Shown here piece after piece: positions 22,932-35,038 of a DNA stretch of 64,000 nt (its first letter is position 1; the number at the start of each line of letters is the position of its first letter). Source of the stretch: Ophiobolus disseminans (lineage: Eukaryota > Ascomycota > Dothideomycetes > Pleosporales > Phaeosphaeriaceae). The DNA lies in NCBI GenBank assembly GCA_010093685.1, contig MU006216.1:633065-697064 (forward strand), written 5' to 3'. The translations under genes were made by a program, and so were the position numbers. The notes beneath the pieces were generated by a model. That model was not told where the DNA came from. It saw only the letters and a program-made list of their open reading frames with translations, and did not search any database.

Positions 22932-24577
22932 ATGTGGTCGCTCATGCTGCCGCTTCTTGCGCTACTCCCACTCACACACGGCTTTCCGTTTCGCAGACAC
23001 GAAGATGCAAAACCCGTTTGCATCATTGGCGCTGGACCTGCCGGTCTTTCAGCCGCAGGTAGGCTCGAAGACAAGGGCATCAAAGCCATGATCTTCGACG
23101 AGCAGGAAGAGGTTGGCGGAAAGTGCCAAGCCTGGTACGATGAGGCGTAAGTCGCACAAAATATCTCAGGCGCAACAGACGCGGCTGACCACCCACTTAC
23201 AGAGGCATTTTCCACCCGCTTGGTGCCGCCTTTTTCTCGAACGCGACCTACCCCGAATTCATTAAGATTCTGAACGAATCCAATGTCGCGATCGAACCCT
23301 TTAAACTGGCGGGTGCGCGCGAGATGTACCGCTACAACTACACGGACGGCTTAATCGAGCTCAACCCTGCGCCGACGCCGCAATTCTTCGCCGCCGTATC
23401 TTCAGAAATCCCGAGATACGTGGCGTTGTGGAATCAACGGTTCCGACCCATCAGTACTACAAATTATAAGGTGCGACGTTTGCGAAATGTTACACGACAA
23501 CAGTGGGCTAACCAGGACAGAATGGTACCCCGGACGAGTTCACAGTGTCCGGCTCAGAGTGGTTCCGAAATAGTACGTCTCGGCGTCCGAACACATGTGA
23601 GACTAAGGCTGACTTTCGACTCCAGATAACTTCACAGCGCTTCCAATCCTCCTCGTGAACCCCGTTGCGCTGTATGGCTACGGCGATATTAACATAGTCC
23701 CCGCGGTATGTCCGAAACCACCTGCACATTACACTTGCAGGGATTGTGCATGCAAACACTAACACGTGATCAGCTCTACATCCTGCAATACTTCACCCCT
23801 GACATCCTCACCGCTTTCATCGGCTTACACAACGTCTACTACACGGACTTCCACAAAATTTTCAACGAGTATGCGAAGAGCAAATTGTGCAAGACCCCAA
23901 TCCTCACCTCCGCCGAGGTTCGCTGCGTCGATCGATCCGGCGACAACCCCGTCGTTACATATACCAAGCCGGAAGGAAACTATGTATCGTGGAACAAGCA
24001 GGAATGTTCCTCGGTAATTTTCGCGTTCCCTCCTTCCATAACAGCCTTGGAGCGAGCCGGCCTCGATCTGACAGAGGAGGAGTATGACACATTCCACAAT
24101 GTCACCACCCACCAGTACTACTCTTCGGCCGTTGAGCTCAACCTCCCATTTGGCGTATCGTACATCGCAAACACAACATCGCCCGCTGTGCCACCACCCA
24201 ACGAGGGCGAGCCCGTCGCAGTACTGCACCTTAGCGAGACGTCGAATGTCTCCGTGGCGTGGTCATGGGGCCCTTACGAATCTCTGACCGAAGAAGCGGC
24301 CCGCCTCATCCTCGTCGACAGTTTATCCAAGGTCAATAAAGACCCTCGTAATGCCACCCAGGCGCCTGAACCCTTGACCAACAGCGACGTCAAGGCGTTC
24401 AGGAAATGGGACTACTTCCCGCATTTTGGTCCTGACGCACTACGCAGCGGCGCATACGCCAAGCTCAACAACCTCCAGGGGTGCAAGAAGACTTACTTCG
24501 CCAGCGGACTAAGCGGCATGGAGATTGTCGAGTGGGCCATTCGCAGCGGCCAGGACGTAGTTGACACCTATTTCTAG
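22932..24577 (+). CDS. Secreted FAD-dependent amine-oxidase-like oxidoreductase
   Basis: Exons 22932-23146, 23203-23470, 23521-23572, 23626-23705, 23774-24577; 472 aa. A signal peptide (MWSLMLPLLALLPLTHG) precedes a Rossmann FAD-binding fold, VCIIGAGPAGLSAAGRLED, with the acidic end of strand 2 (IFDEQEEVGGKC) and a second GG motif. The C-terminus FASGLSGMEIVEWAIRSGQ is the usual FAD-contacting helix of flavin amine oxidases. Several N-x-T/S sequons (NATYP, NYTDG, NFTAL, NTTSP) fit passage through the secretory route. Close relatives include fungal flavin oxidases of secondary metabolism such as beta-cyclopiazonate dehydrogenase, but no biosynthetic cluster surrounds this gene. Substrate unknown. 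All five exons join in phase and rebuild family-conserved sequence. Confidence 0.85.
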
Positions 24578-25167
24578 CGCAAAGAAAGTGTACAAACTAC
24601 TCCTCGAGCCTGCAAATGGCACCCTCGGCGTCGACCTGCTCCTCGGATCTGCGACGCGCCCTCGAGCACTATAAAATTGGGACGGATGTTTGATATTACG
24701 ACTGGTGGTGCATGATGCACCAAGCGCTGATTTTTTACGACTTTTTTTCGACCGTTCTTAGAGATGATTCCCCCTTACGCCTTCGATGAGCGTCACGATT
24801 ACGTCCACGTTTTACGACTACGGCCATGGGTATGGTTCTGTTGACATTTTACGGACGGTTATGACTCACCCTAGCACATAGGGTTTAATGGTAATGCGAT
24901 TGTTGTATATTACGGGGATGGATGCCGATGATGCAGTTGCTTATATATAGAGATTATTGTTGACTAGCAACAATGATCCTGCTTTTCACCGTTCCCCCCT
25001 TCGGTTGTCTACCATATTTGCTCGTGTCTTCTTATGTTGTCGAATCGCTCGACGCCGTGCACCTTCATTCCTTTTGTTCACATACTGCCTGTTCCCGTCG
25101 CCTTCCTCACATCGACAACAAAACAGTAGCATGAACTAGAAGAAGGAAGATACAGGCAACAAAAAGG

Positions 25168-25315
25168 TGGACGCGCTGCGACTCGAACGCAGATCTCTCA
25201 CCTCACCCGTACGCTGGCATATGGCGTCAACGCTTCGACATGCCGCCGCGATTCGGGACAAACTCGAAGAAACAGATCGTAGGATGTGAGCGCCATACCA
25301 TGAGGCCACGCGTCC
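25168..25315 (-). tRNA. tRNA-like gene with long anticodon-loop insert, anticodon CCT
   Basis: Read on the minus strand: acceptor GGACGCG pairs fully with CGCGTCC; D-arm GCC..GGC; anticodon stem CTCAC with GTGAG; loop AT-CCT-A, so anticodon CCT (Arg); variable loop AGAT; T-arm CTGCG-TTCGAGT-CGCAG, perfect. A-box (TGGCCTCATGG) and B-box (GTTCGAGTC) are good, and TTTTT follows the 3' end by a few bases. Between loop position 37 and the 3' anticodon stem sits an insert of about 77 nt, long for a fungal tRNA intron. It is either a functional intron-containing tRNA-Arg or a tRNA-derived element. Confidence 0.5.
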
Positions 25316-25418
25316 CTAGTTGTTCGATCGATAGCGAGATGAGTGAATATGTGGTATGTATAGGCAAGTGCACAGCACCACCGCTGCCCCTTCCCCATCC
25401 ATCCAAAGCGAAAAGAAA

Positions 25419-25561
25419 CAGACATGCTGCGACTTGAACGCAGGTCTCCCACATCGACTTACCGCAGCAACGCCACCTCTTCTGCTTCTCACAGTAAGAT
25501 TTACATCGTGCCCTGCGACCCGAGCGAATTGTGGGCGCTTTACCACTAGGCCACACGTGCT
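25419..25561 (-). tRNA. tRNA-like unit with long insert, diverged
   Basis: Same architecture and strand as the unit 100 bases to the left: acceptor GCACGTG/CATGTCT with one mismatch and wobble pairs, D-arm GCCTAGTGGTAAAGC, anticodon stem CCCAC/GTGGG, T-arm CTGCG-TTCAAGT-CGCAG, then TTTC and TTTT just downstream. Position 33 would be A rather than the invariant T, so the anticodon (TTC by position) is doubtful. Insert about 72 nt. Probably a pseudo-tRNA or a member of a tRNA-derived repeat family. Confidence 0.35.
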
Positions 25562-26079
25562 GTGTGTTTGTTGTATGATGGGATGGCGTTTGGATTGGTA
25601 TATCACGTACGATGACTAGAAATGTTAATGAGTAGAGTCAGCGACTTTGAGAGTCGAAAGCAAACCAGTTCAGTCCACCCGCGCCAGACTGCATCACGTC
25701 ACTCACACCATATTCGAATGGAGATTTCACCATACATCACGTCTCCACCAACAACCAGAAGTATAAGCCCAGAAGCTGGCGTATTGAAGATAGCATTCAG
25801 CAACGAGCAACGAGCGCACTCGTCTGACACGCAAGGAAGGCGCAACCCCAATTTTTATAAGCGAACCATTTTACCCAGGTAAACGCCCAAGCAAAAAGGT
25901 ACAAAAGTAGACAGCGAAGCTTCTACTTCACCTCATTCACCACACGCCGACTACCCCTTCTCCTCTCCTACACACCCCAAATCCCAAACCTCAGATCAAC
26001 CCATTCTCCAAAAAAATGAACACCTCGCACACTAATGCTTTTTGAAGCAGCCCATAGAAGGACAATTATGGATAATTTG

Positions 26080-26110
26080 GTACGTGGTCTGATTCGAACG
26101 CACGCCCTGA
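26080..26110 (-). repeat. Possible tRNA 3'-half relic
   Basis: On the minus strand, GCGTGCGTTCGAATCAGAC resembles the T-arm of the two upstream units, with an intact B-box (GTTCGAATC) but a stem that no longer pairs. No 5' half was found. Confidence 0.25.
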
Positions 26111-26724
26111 AGATTTGAGCAGATGTTATATATCATGCTTGAAATTGTACACTTTTGATGTTGTGTATAGTTTCGATTGGTTGCTTGCAATCTAGTAGTT
26201 TGTTGCGTCTGAATCAGACGGTTGATGCGTTCTGAGGATGTTCTGATGGTGAGGTGGAGGGTTGGGGATGTGATATACGGGTAGGCTTTGGGGTGGGGTG
26301 AATGTGCGTATGAGCGTTGAGATGAGTATTGCATGACGGAGGATGTGGTTTAGCAGAATACGATGATATGACGCGAGTGCACTGAGGTTAGAAGGTGGCA
26401 TGTTGTGATTATCTCCACGTGGCAAGAGCTCTGTCCGCGTTTTCGTGATATTGGAGCAAGGGACGATCCGTAGCACAACTGACCCGGCACAACACCCACT
26501 CAAAAGGCGAAGGAAAGTCAAATGAGGATGGAGAGAGTATTAAAACTTGTATTTCAGAGTTGCCAGCCAAGCACATGAGCAAGGCAAAATCTAGACGAGC
26601 ATAACAATCTCCATCCAAACCGACACTCCATGCATAGCACCCAAAACCACGCTCTTTGTCTAGCCATGAACTCGTGAACTCAATGCCCTTCTACTCCTGC
26701 GAACTATGATACAAACAAGCGCGC

Positions 26725-28632
26725 TTAACCCGAGAACTCCTTGACATCGGATGTCTTACCGGGAATGAGCGCCAATGGCACGATACCCGAGACGTGCATC
26801 TCGGGGCCGTAGACGTGCATGTTGAGGCCGAGCTCCTGGCCGACGTTCTTGATGTTCTTGAGACCCTCCTGGTAGTTGGGACCGGCACGACGGATCCAAA
26901 TCTGGACCTTGTGCTCGATGAGGAGGGGTGCGACTTCCCTCAGGGCGCGGATGACACCCTTGAAGGTGGATGCGACGTTGGTGAAGTTGGCAATACCACC
27001 ACCGATGAAGAGGACCTTGCCCTCCTCGTGCTGAGGCGCACGGAGCATGAGGTCGAGGACGGTGCGGGCGTAGTGGAAGGTCTGAGTCTCGGTGGGCGCA
27101 CCAGAGTACTCACCGTAGTTGGCGAGCTCGCTGGCGAATCCGGCAGAAGCGATGGCGTCGGCGTAGACGACGGAAGCACCACCACCAGCAACAAGAGTCC
27201 AGACACGGCCAGTGGCGTTGAGGATGGTGAGCTTGAGCGACGCACCTGTCTTGGCGTCCATCTCTGCAATGTAGGCCTCCTCCTTGCTCATCTCACGACC
27301 GAAAGGAGCAGGGAACTCCATGGGTGGGCCGACGTCAACGGTCGTCTTAGCATCCTTAATGGGAGCAGATGGAGTCCCGAGAGCGGTTGCGCTGCGAGCA
27401 ATGGCCCACTTGGCACCACACTCGAACTCAGCAGTCTGATCAAGCTTGGCAGCGAGATCGAGGAAGTAGACATCCGCCGATGTGGCGTCAGCGTTGGGGA
27501 CGACAACGAGAGGGTTGATCTCAAGGTATCTACGAGTCGAGTCAGGTTTGTATTATAGGGCAGCGAAGAGAGAGCTTACGTGAACTGGCAGTCGACGTAG
27601 ACGGCGTATAACCGCGAGATGAAGTCGACGAGGACATTGTGAACACCCTTGGGAACCTTGCTCAGGAGACTAGAAGCGATCTCCTCGTTTGAGGGATACT
27701 CCGTGAGGTCGACGGGAATGAGAAGCTTCTCAGCCTTCTCGTCGACATCGCCAACATCTACACCACCTTCATGAGTGAAGAGGATCCAATCACCCTGCGC
27801 GGAAACGTTAGCATCAGATCGGGAGATGATTAGCGCGATCGCCGAAAGCCGAGCGAAGAGAGCCGCAACACCACGGCCCAGGAAATTGACACGGCGCAAG
27901 TAGCGTCGTGAGCTGCAGGCCGCAGGATGAATTGACATGTGAAAGTGGACGTGCGCATCGCAAAAACGTGTGTGCTCTGCAGAAGTGGGTCGGGTCTGTT
28001 CCCTTCGTCCGGTCGGCTTCCAAACAAAACCGACAGGGTGCCCGTGTGTTGGAGCCAACTTTTGCTCGCTCGCCGCAGCCTTGGGCGTGCATGCAAAACG
28101 GCTCCCGCAGACCCCCGGATGCATCAAATGGACGACTCAAGAAGAAAAACATGAAGGATGCGTTGGCAGAAAAAGATGGGGACAAACGTACCTCTCGGAC
28201 CGAGTTGATGTTGATGTAGTACTCTGTGCCGTCTGGATGGGGGACAAATGGCTCGACGAGGAACTGCCTCAGGACACCATCGACCGTCTCGACCTTCTGC
28301 GGCTTTCCGGCCCTCTCTGCAATCCACGCCTTGGCATCCGCCCACGACTTGTTCAGGGCCAGCAGACCGCTCTTGCCTCGTCGCTTGATCAATTGATCTG
28401 GCTTTGCGACGAACTTTGAGCCGGGGACCAGCAGCCATGGGTATGTGGCCTCGGCCTGGTCGAGGATGCCGCCAACATCGGCGTCAGCTGGGAAGTACAG
28501 CGATGCTAGCTTGGGCGGTGGGTTGTGTGTAGCAGAGGCGGGCAGAGGGGTGGGCTTGATGACGGGGGCGCGGGTGAGGTGGTAGTTGAGGATGGCCTTG
28601 CCGTCGGCCTCGAGGATAGCCTTTGCGGACAT
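26725..28632 (-). CDS. ACL2: ATP-citrate lyase subunit 2 (ATP-grasp/CoA-ligase subunit)
   Basis: Exons complement(28192-28632), complement(27580-27794), complement(26725-27529); 486 aa. It is the smaller subunit of cytosolic ATP-citrate lyase, which cleaves citrate to acetyl-CoA and oxaloacetate using ATP and CoA for lipid and acetylation precursors. Landmarks: N-terminal MSAKAILEADGKAILNYHL, ATP-grasp segment PDQLIKRRGKSGLL, FTHEGGVDVGDVDEKA, NPLVVVPN-type metal site, GGGASVVYADAI and GGGIANFTNVA phosphate loops, and C-terminal GIVPLALIPGKTSDVKEFSG. Intron 1 is 397 nt, eight times the usual size here, but it has perfect signals (gtacgt; gctaacgtttccgcgcag) and rejoins VRE|GDWILF in phase. 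The gene is head-to-head with ACL1, the arrangement seen in many Pezizomycotina. Confidence 0.96.
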
Positions 28633-29689
28633 TGTGGACGCTGGTCAAACTGGAGCTGGTGAGTGTTGCGCTCCGCAGTGGGTTATTGGGCGAGAAAGTG
28701 CAGTATTGACAATGCAACAAGAGGCGAGGAGACAAGATTCAGAGCTTCGCAGTGCCACTTCCCGACGAGATTCCGGCAATATCGACGCGGACCACCCTTA
28801 TGAGAAAAGTCCGGGCAGCAAAAGTGGCTTCGGAGAGCTGTCGGAGGGGAAGCCGGGGATACAAGACAACAAAACACAGCCCGGACTGCTGAGACGTACC
28901 TATATCTGGTTGGGGGGGTGAGAGCGGGCCTGCAAGAGGAATGTGAGGCAATTGATGGCACGAGAATGGTTGTTGGACAGGACACAGCTGAGAACTAGCG
29001 GTATGTCTTTTTCAACACAAAAGGTTGAGGATGCGCGGGCTTGGGATGCGCAATGCACACTAAAAACTCGGCTTGCAGCTAGCCAACCACGCCAGGAACA
29101 GCATCTGCTACGGCCACCGCAGCCCCGACAACCAGAATAACGACGACCCCGACCAGCTATCTGATTGCGCCGGACAGTGCAAGATATCAACAACCGCTGC
29201 GCTGCCCACAACCCATTGTTTGAAGCCGCTGCAACCATACTTTCCTCTCCCCTCTCCGAGCGAGACACAGGAAAAGCGACCGGCCCCGCTCTCACCGCCC
29301 GGTCGTTCCTGCCTAGCGGGACGCTCGGCCTTCCCCCAACAACGCAAGATTCGAACAGGGTGCGCCGCCAAAGACCCCAATTCTGCGGAAATAGTCTGTC
29401 AACATTCTTCTCGTCCTCGCAACCCGAACCCCTTCCATCGTAGCCCCTCTGCCTTGCCCATCTGTCTGGCATTGCATCCATAAGGTCAGTCCGACACTCT
29501 CCTCTGTTGCTCCATCTCAGTCCGCGTGTCGGAGCACCACAGCTCCCTGCTCACCTTTTTTTCGGCATCCGGTGCCAGATCCTCACGTCAGCCTGCACAC
29601 TGCGCAATTGGCAGCCGTACTGACCGTTCATCGCCATATAGACTCTAGAGACATTTGTTTGAAGCTCTACACCCCCAATTGAACCCACG
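28633..29689. promoter_or_regulatory. Shared divergent promoter of ACL2 and ACL1
   Basis: 1,057 bases between the two ATGs. Co-expression of both enzyme subunits from this region is expected. An ATTGG (CCAAT on the minus strand) lies near 28685, close to ACL2. Short frames across it (for example 29073-29483) have no support as genes. The stretch just before ACL1 contains ctctct- and cctc-rich leader sequence. Confidence 0.6.
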
Positions 29690-31860
29690 ATGCCTTCCGC
29701 TGCGCCTGTCGACGGGAGCACTCCCAGCCAAGCGGCCACCTCGAGCGAGGGCCTCTCTGCCAACGATAACATCCGTCGTTTTGCAGCCCCCAGCCGTCCC
29801 ATGAGCCCGCCGCCCTCGCACACGCTCTTCCACCCCAAGACACGATGCTTCGTCTAGTAAGAGCCCCAGCACTGCGACCTGATGACGCCAGGAGCATGTC
29901 TAACAGCGTGCCAACAGCGGACTGCAGCCCCGTGCCGTGCAGGGCATGCTCGACTTCGACTTCATCTGCAAGCGCAAGCAGCCGTCGGTCGCCGGCATCA
30001 TCTACACATTCGGCGGTCAGTTCGTGAGCAAAATGTGCGTGCCAAGCTCCGCCTGCAGCGAATCCAGGGACACGGCTAACAGCGCCATGCAGGTACTGGG
30101 GAACCAGCGAGACGCTGCTGCCCGTCTACCAGTCGGTCGACAAGGCCATTGCAAAGCACAGCGATGTCGACACCGTCGTCAACTTCGCCTCGTCGCGCTC
30201 CGTCTACCAGTCCACCATGGAGCTCCTCGAGTTCCCCCAGATCAAGTCGATTGCCATTATTGCTGAGGGTGTCCCTGAGCGAGTGAGTCTGTAGCTGAAG
30301 CTTGTAGTGTCTTCGTACTGACTCTAGCAGCGTGCACGAGAGATTCTCCACGTAGCCCAGAAGAAGGGCGTCACCATTATCGGCCCCGCTACCGTCGGCG
30401 GCATCAAGCCCGGCGCGTTCAAGATCGGCAACACTGGTGGTATGATGGACAACATCGTCGCCTCCAAGCTGTATCGCCCCGGCTCCGTCTCATACGTCTC
30501 CAAATCTGGAGGTATGTCCAACGAGCTGAACAACATCATCGCCAACACAACCGACGGCGTGCTCGAGGGTGTCGCCATTGGTGGTGACAGGTACCCGGGT
30601 ACCACCTTCATCGACCACGTCCTGCGATACCAGGCCGACCCCGACTGCAAGATCATCGTCCTGCTCGGTGAGGTCGGTGGTGTCGAGGAGTACCGCGTCA
30701 TTGAGGCCGTCAAATCCGGCCAGGTCAACAAGCCCATTGTCGCGTGGGCCATTGGTACCGTCGCCGGTATGCTCAAGACTGAGGTGCAGTTCGGTCACGC
30801 TGGTTCGTTCGCCAACTCCCAGCTCGAGACTGCCGTCACCAAGAACAACTCCATGCGCGAGGCTGGCATCTACGTGCCAGAAACCTTCGAGGAGATGCCT
30901 GGCACTCTCCTCCAGGTCTACCAGAAGCTCCTCAAGGACGGCACCATCAACCCCAAGCCTGAGCCCATCGTTCCCAAGATTCCCATTGACTACTCATGGG
31001 CGCAGGAGCTCGGTCTCATCCGTAAGCCTGCTGCTTTCATCTCCACAATTTCCGACGACCGTGGCCAAGAGCTGCTATACGCCGGTATGCCCATCTCCGA
31101 CGTTTTCAGAGAGGAGATCGGTATCGGAGGTGTCATGTCGCTGCTGTGGTTCCGTCGCCGCCTACCAAACTACGCTAGCCGCTTCCTCGAGATGGTGCTC
31201 ATGCTGACTGCTGATCACGGTCCCGCTGTGTCCGGTGCCATGAACACCATCATTACCACCCGTGCTGGCAAGGATCTCATTTCCGCGCTCGTCTCTGGTC
31301 TTCTGACGATTGGTTCGCGATTCGGTGGCGCTCTTGACGGTGCCGCTGAGGAGTTCAGCAAGGCTTTCGACAAGGGCCTCAGCCCCCGTGACTTCGTCGA
31401 CACTATGCGCAAGGAGAACAAGCTTATCCCTGGTATTGGCCACAGGATCAAGTCCCGCAACAACCCCGATCTTCGTGTCGAGCTCGTCAAGGAATACGTC
31501 AAGAAGCACTTCCCCAGCACCAAGCTCCTCGACTATGCTCTTGCTGTCGAGTCTGTAACAACATCGAAGAAGGACAACCTCATCCTCAACGTTGATGGTT
31601 GCATTGCCGTCTGCTTCGTCGATCTCGTCCGCAACAGCGGTTCCTTCACTCAAGAGGAGGCTGAGGATTACCTGAAGATGGGTGTCCTCAACGGTCTTTT
31701 CGTGCTCGGTCGGTCGATTGGTCTTATTGCCCATTTCCTTGACCAGAAGAGACTGCGCACTGGCCTTTACAGGCATCCTTGGGACGACATTACCTACCTA
31801 CTACCTTCCCTGACGGGCGGTGCGCCTGGTGCGGAGGGTCGTGTTGAGGTCACGTTGTAG
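29690..31860 (+). CDS. ACL1: ATP-citrate lyase subunit 1 (citrate-synthase-like subunit)
   Basis: Exons 29690-29856, 29918-30034, 30093-30282, 30331-31860; 667 aa, family-typical. The large subunit carries the succinyl-CoA-synthetase-alpha-like half with the phosphohistidine loop (KTEVQFGHAGSFA, His near residue 313) and the C-terminal citrate-synthase-like half (GPAVSGAMNTIITTRAGKD; GGALDGAAEEFSKAF; IPGIGHRIKSRNNPDLRV). The N-terminus has a Ser/Pro-rich leader, then RRFAAPSRPMSPP. The last intron ends in tagcag; the second AG was chosen because PER|RAREIL matches the family. Use of the first AG would add one glutamine. It acts with the product of ACL2 on the other side of the shared promoter. 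Confidence 0.97.
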
Positions 31861-33213
31861 ACGCATTTATGATAGGGTAAAGGGAAGGGTATATCCAGCT
31901 CTGGCCATTAGATGCTTGACCTGAATAGGCGTTTTGAGCGTGGTGGATTAGACAAAGTTTCTGCACGGAATTGTAGCAACATCCGCATCCGTTGTGGCGG
32001 AAGATATAGTATTGTAATGCCATACGAACAAGTACACACCATTCTTGAGCTTTCCTGCGCGCATGTCATTGAGGCCTGGTGTTGCAGAAAAGTTGTGTGG
32101 TACGTTCGGTGGCTAGCAGCATGCGGCTTACACATGGAACCAAAGCGTCCTGTGTATGTTCGGGTTTGGTGAAACCTATTACATAGACAGGAATTAGCCA
32201 CCTGGGCACGACGGTGGAGGATGGCGCAACAATTGTGAGTGTGCTTGTGCTACTTGGCTGAGTCGTCCTACGATGCTACTGCGCCGATCGCGCAAATAGG
32301 AACGGGCACGAAAGGATAGTGCCATGTGAGTTGCTGACATTGACGACATCCAAAATTCAACCTTTGCCCCACATCACGACACCATTGAATGCACTTGCGC
32401 GATCATCGCTTATCGTGAGCTCTAGAGCTCCCGGGCCATACAGCTCTTCTTACGTCGTCTTTACCACTCGAAATGCAGGTACATGTTTCACCACCAGCTC
32501 TGCGGCACCATGCCGGCGCGCTGCACGACTGTGGTTCCTGGACCTGGAGGTTTTCTGGGTATGACGTCTGCGTCTGACCGGTCGCATCTTGATAAGGTAG
32601 GAATCGGTAATTTTTGGGCTTGGGCTAATTTGTACGCTAGCTGTGTGCGGTGTGGTGCAGTAGCTTCGTGAAGTGCGGCTTCACCCCGCTTCCCAGCCTC
32701 CTTCAATTCAGGCACATGCTGCTGTGGAGGGTTACCTGACGAACTTGTCGACCTGTATCGAACGCGGCGACTGTGATGCTGTGCGACTCTACTGGAATGC
32801 GAATACCTTGTTCCATTGTTCCAAAGACGTTTTTGCAGGGCAAGACACAGACAACACCACATGCAGCCCATGCGCTACTGCGAAGACGGAACCACTCATG
32901 AAGCAATGAGATAGTGGGCTTGCAGCTACCCCGCCGGGTTGGAGCTTTCCTGGAGCTGTAAGCTTGTCCCACGCTACGCCTTCCATGAGCTCACGAGCGC
33001 CTCGAGTGACCAGCTCTTTGTACTGGCCGATAAGCTCGTTAGCTCGGATATGGCCTTGCGGTGCATGGGTAGCTGCATGCGACCTGATGGTGTACCTGAG
33101 GGATAAGTACTGGTGTGGTCCCACGGTAGGATCGTTTTAAGCCTTGCTGGTACTCGCTCCTGGCCGTCTCTGTCTGTGCCCTTTGGTGTTGAGATACATC
33201 CACCCACACAACC
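31861..33213. other. Intergenic region, nothing recognised
   Basis: 1.35 kb holding the ACL1 3' UTR and the promoter of the next gene. Short frames on both strands lack domains. Confidence 0.45.
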
Positions 33214-35038
33214 ATGTACAAGCTCGCCATCGCAGCTTGGGCTTCAGCCTGGCTTGTTGGCGCTCAAGTAACGGACGATGATCTGTACCATCCTCATGCC
33301 TCCTTCGCTTTCATCCGAACTGGTGAACGCACACCCACGATTCAGCCTGGTCCCTCTGTCCTCACTGCATTAGGCGCGCAGCAAATGTACAAGCTTGGCC
33401 AGAACTTCAGGACAAGATACATTGCCGGAAATGCAGATGCCGGTCTTCTTGGTGTACAGCGCATTGCTGGCATGTCACAGAACTTGGTCAACAATGACCA
33501 AATTTTGGTACAGACGTTAGACCAGCAGCATTTGGTGTCATCCGCACAGGCTTTCATGCAGGGTCTCTATCCACCACGGAATACCATAAATAGCCTCGGC
33601 AGCAGCAATGGTACCGGAGCTTCCACTGGCGGGCTCCTTGCGAATGGTACCGCGATCGACTTCCCGCTAGGCGGTTACCAGTACGCAAATATACAGTCCT
33701 CGGGCCAATTGGATCCGGAGTCCATCTACATCTCAGGGATACAAAACTGCCCGATTGCGCAGAGGGATGCCTTGAGGTACTTTACGACGGACAGCTTTGC
33801 GCAGACTCAGGCGGCAACTGCGGATTTCTACAAGAGACTCAGTCCCGAATGGTTCGGCGGTAACCTGAGGCGGGATCAGCTGTAAGCAAAGCCCATGCTT
33901 TGGACAGAAATGATCAAAGAATTTGAAGAGACTGACCAGCTTTAGTGAATTCGCCCACGCAATCGAGATCAATGATTACCTCCAGTACCAATACGCCCAC
34001 AACAGCAGCATCTACCGCACACTGTCCAATGACACCTCCTTCGACGGCGTCTTCAGCCAAGTCCGCACACTCGCAGACGAAGAAGCATGGAGTCTGTACG
34101 GTAATACATCCACGTCCAGCACCGACACAGACAACCAGGCCATCGCCGGCAAAACCCTCGCCTCAGTCGTCCTCGGCGCATTCCAACGCATCATCGCCGA
34201 CCGCCTCAGCCCCGGCGACCCAACCGATATATCTTACCCCATGACGCTCCTCTTCGGCGAGCAAGAGCCGTTCATATCCCTCATGAGCCTCATGATGGTC
34301 GACTTCCGCGACAGCGCTTTCCGCTCCATCCCGCCCTTTGGGTCCGCTATGATCTTTGAGCTCTTCAGCACTGGCAGATCCGCCGCCTTTCCCACAAGTC
34401 CAAAAGATCTACGTGTAAGGTTTCACTTCCACAATGGCACGAGTTACGACAACAACCAACTCACTGCGTTCCCCATGTTCGGCAACGGGCCGAATCGTAC
34501 GGACATGGCCTGGCCGGAATTCCAGGATCTGTTTTCTCGCATCATGATGCCCAGCTTATCACAGTGGTGCGAGACATGCGCTAGCCCGAGTCTTTTCTGC
34601 TGGGGCGTGGACGAGAATAACATCACGTTGCAACTCCCCGCCGCACAGGGAAAACGCCACGCCGTATCTCCCGCCGTCGGCGGCGTCATCGGCGCCGTCG
34701 TCACTCTCGTCGTCGCAGGCCTCCTGTTCGGCCTCGCGATGCTTCTCGGCGGCGTGCGCTTGCATCGCGTGCAGCGCAGCAAGAAGTCTGAACTCGGCGG
34801 CTTCAAGGGCTCGAGCAAACTCGCGTCTGATCCTGACTTGAGCCTTGCTAAGAACGGTGCGCCGCCCGCGGGCATTAGCTTTGTGTCCGATGCTAAGAGG
34901 GGGCATGAGAGGGTGGGCAGTTGGGAACTGAGGCAGAAGGAATTTGGAACGGACTTGGCGGATCAGTCGAGGAGGTCCAGTTTTGATGCTATTGATGCGG
35001 TGGCAAGTAAGCCTGTCCAGGCTGATGAGCGAGTTTGA
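33214..35038 (+). CDS. Membrane-anchored histidine-acid-phosphatase homologue, probably inactive
   Basis: Exons 33214-33881 and 33946-35038; 586 aa. N-terminal signal peptide (MYKLAIAAWASAWLVGAQV), a long lumenal histidine-phosphatase domain with several N-glycosylation sequons, a single transmembrane helix near residues 466-495 (PAVGGVIGAVVTLVVAGLLF), and an 85-residue polar cytosolic tail. The domain keeps the fold-marking blocks (LTALGAQQMYKLGQNFRTRY; WSLYGNTS) but the catalytic RHGxRTP is RTGERTP at residues 35-41, with the nucleophile His replaced by Thr. The acid motif F-G-H-D is FGEQEP near residue 326. Both catalytic residues are therefore gone. A binding or sensing role outside the cell is inference. 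I believe other fungal members of this group share the change, but I cannot verify that here. Confidence 0.85.

Larger units (their letters stand above)
24578..26724. other. Intergenic region with tRNA-like units
   Basis: About 2.1 kb between the FAD oxidase and ACL2 with no protein gene. It carries two tRNA-like units (25168-25315 and 25419-25561, listed separately) and a weaker relic near 26080-26110. T- and A-rich tracts near 25870-26030 have no visible function. Confidence 0.5.

Noticed and set aside
26794..27558. 254-codon plus-strand frame opposite ACL2
   Set aside because: Antisense shadow of ACL2, no own domain or splice logic.
27814..28127. Open frame continuing from ACL2 exon 1 into its intron
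   Set aside because: Splicing at gtacgt/gcgcag restores conserved ACL2 sequence; the read-through peptide does not.
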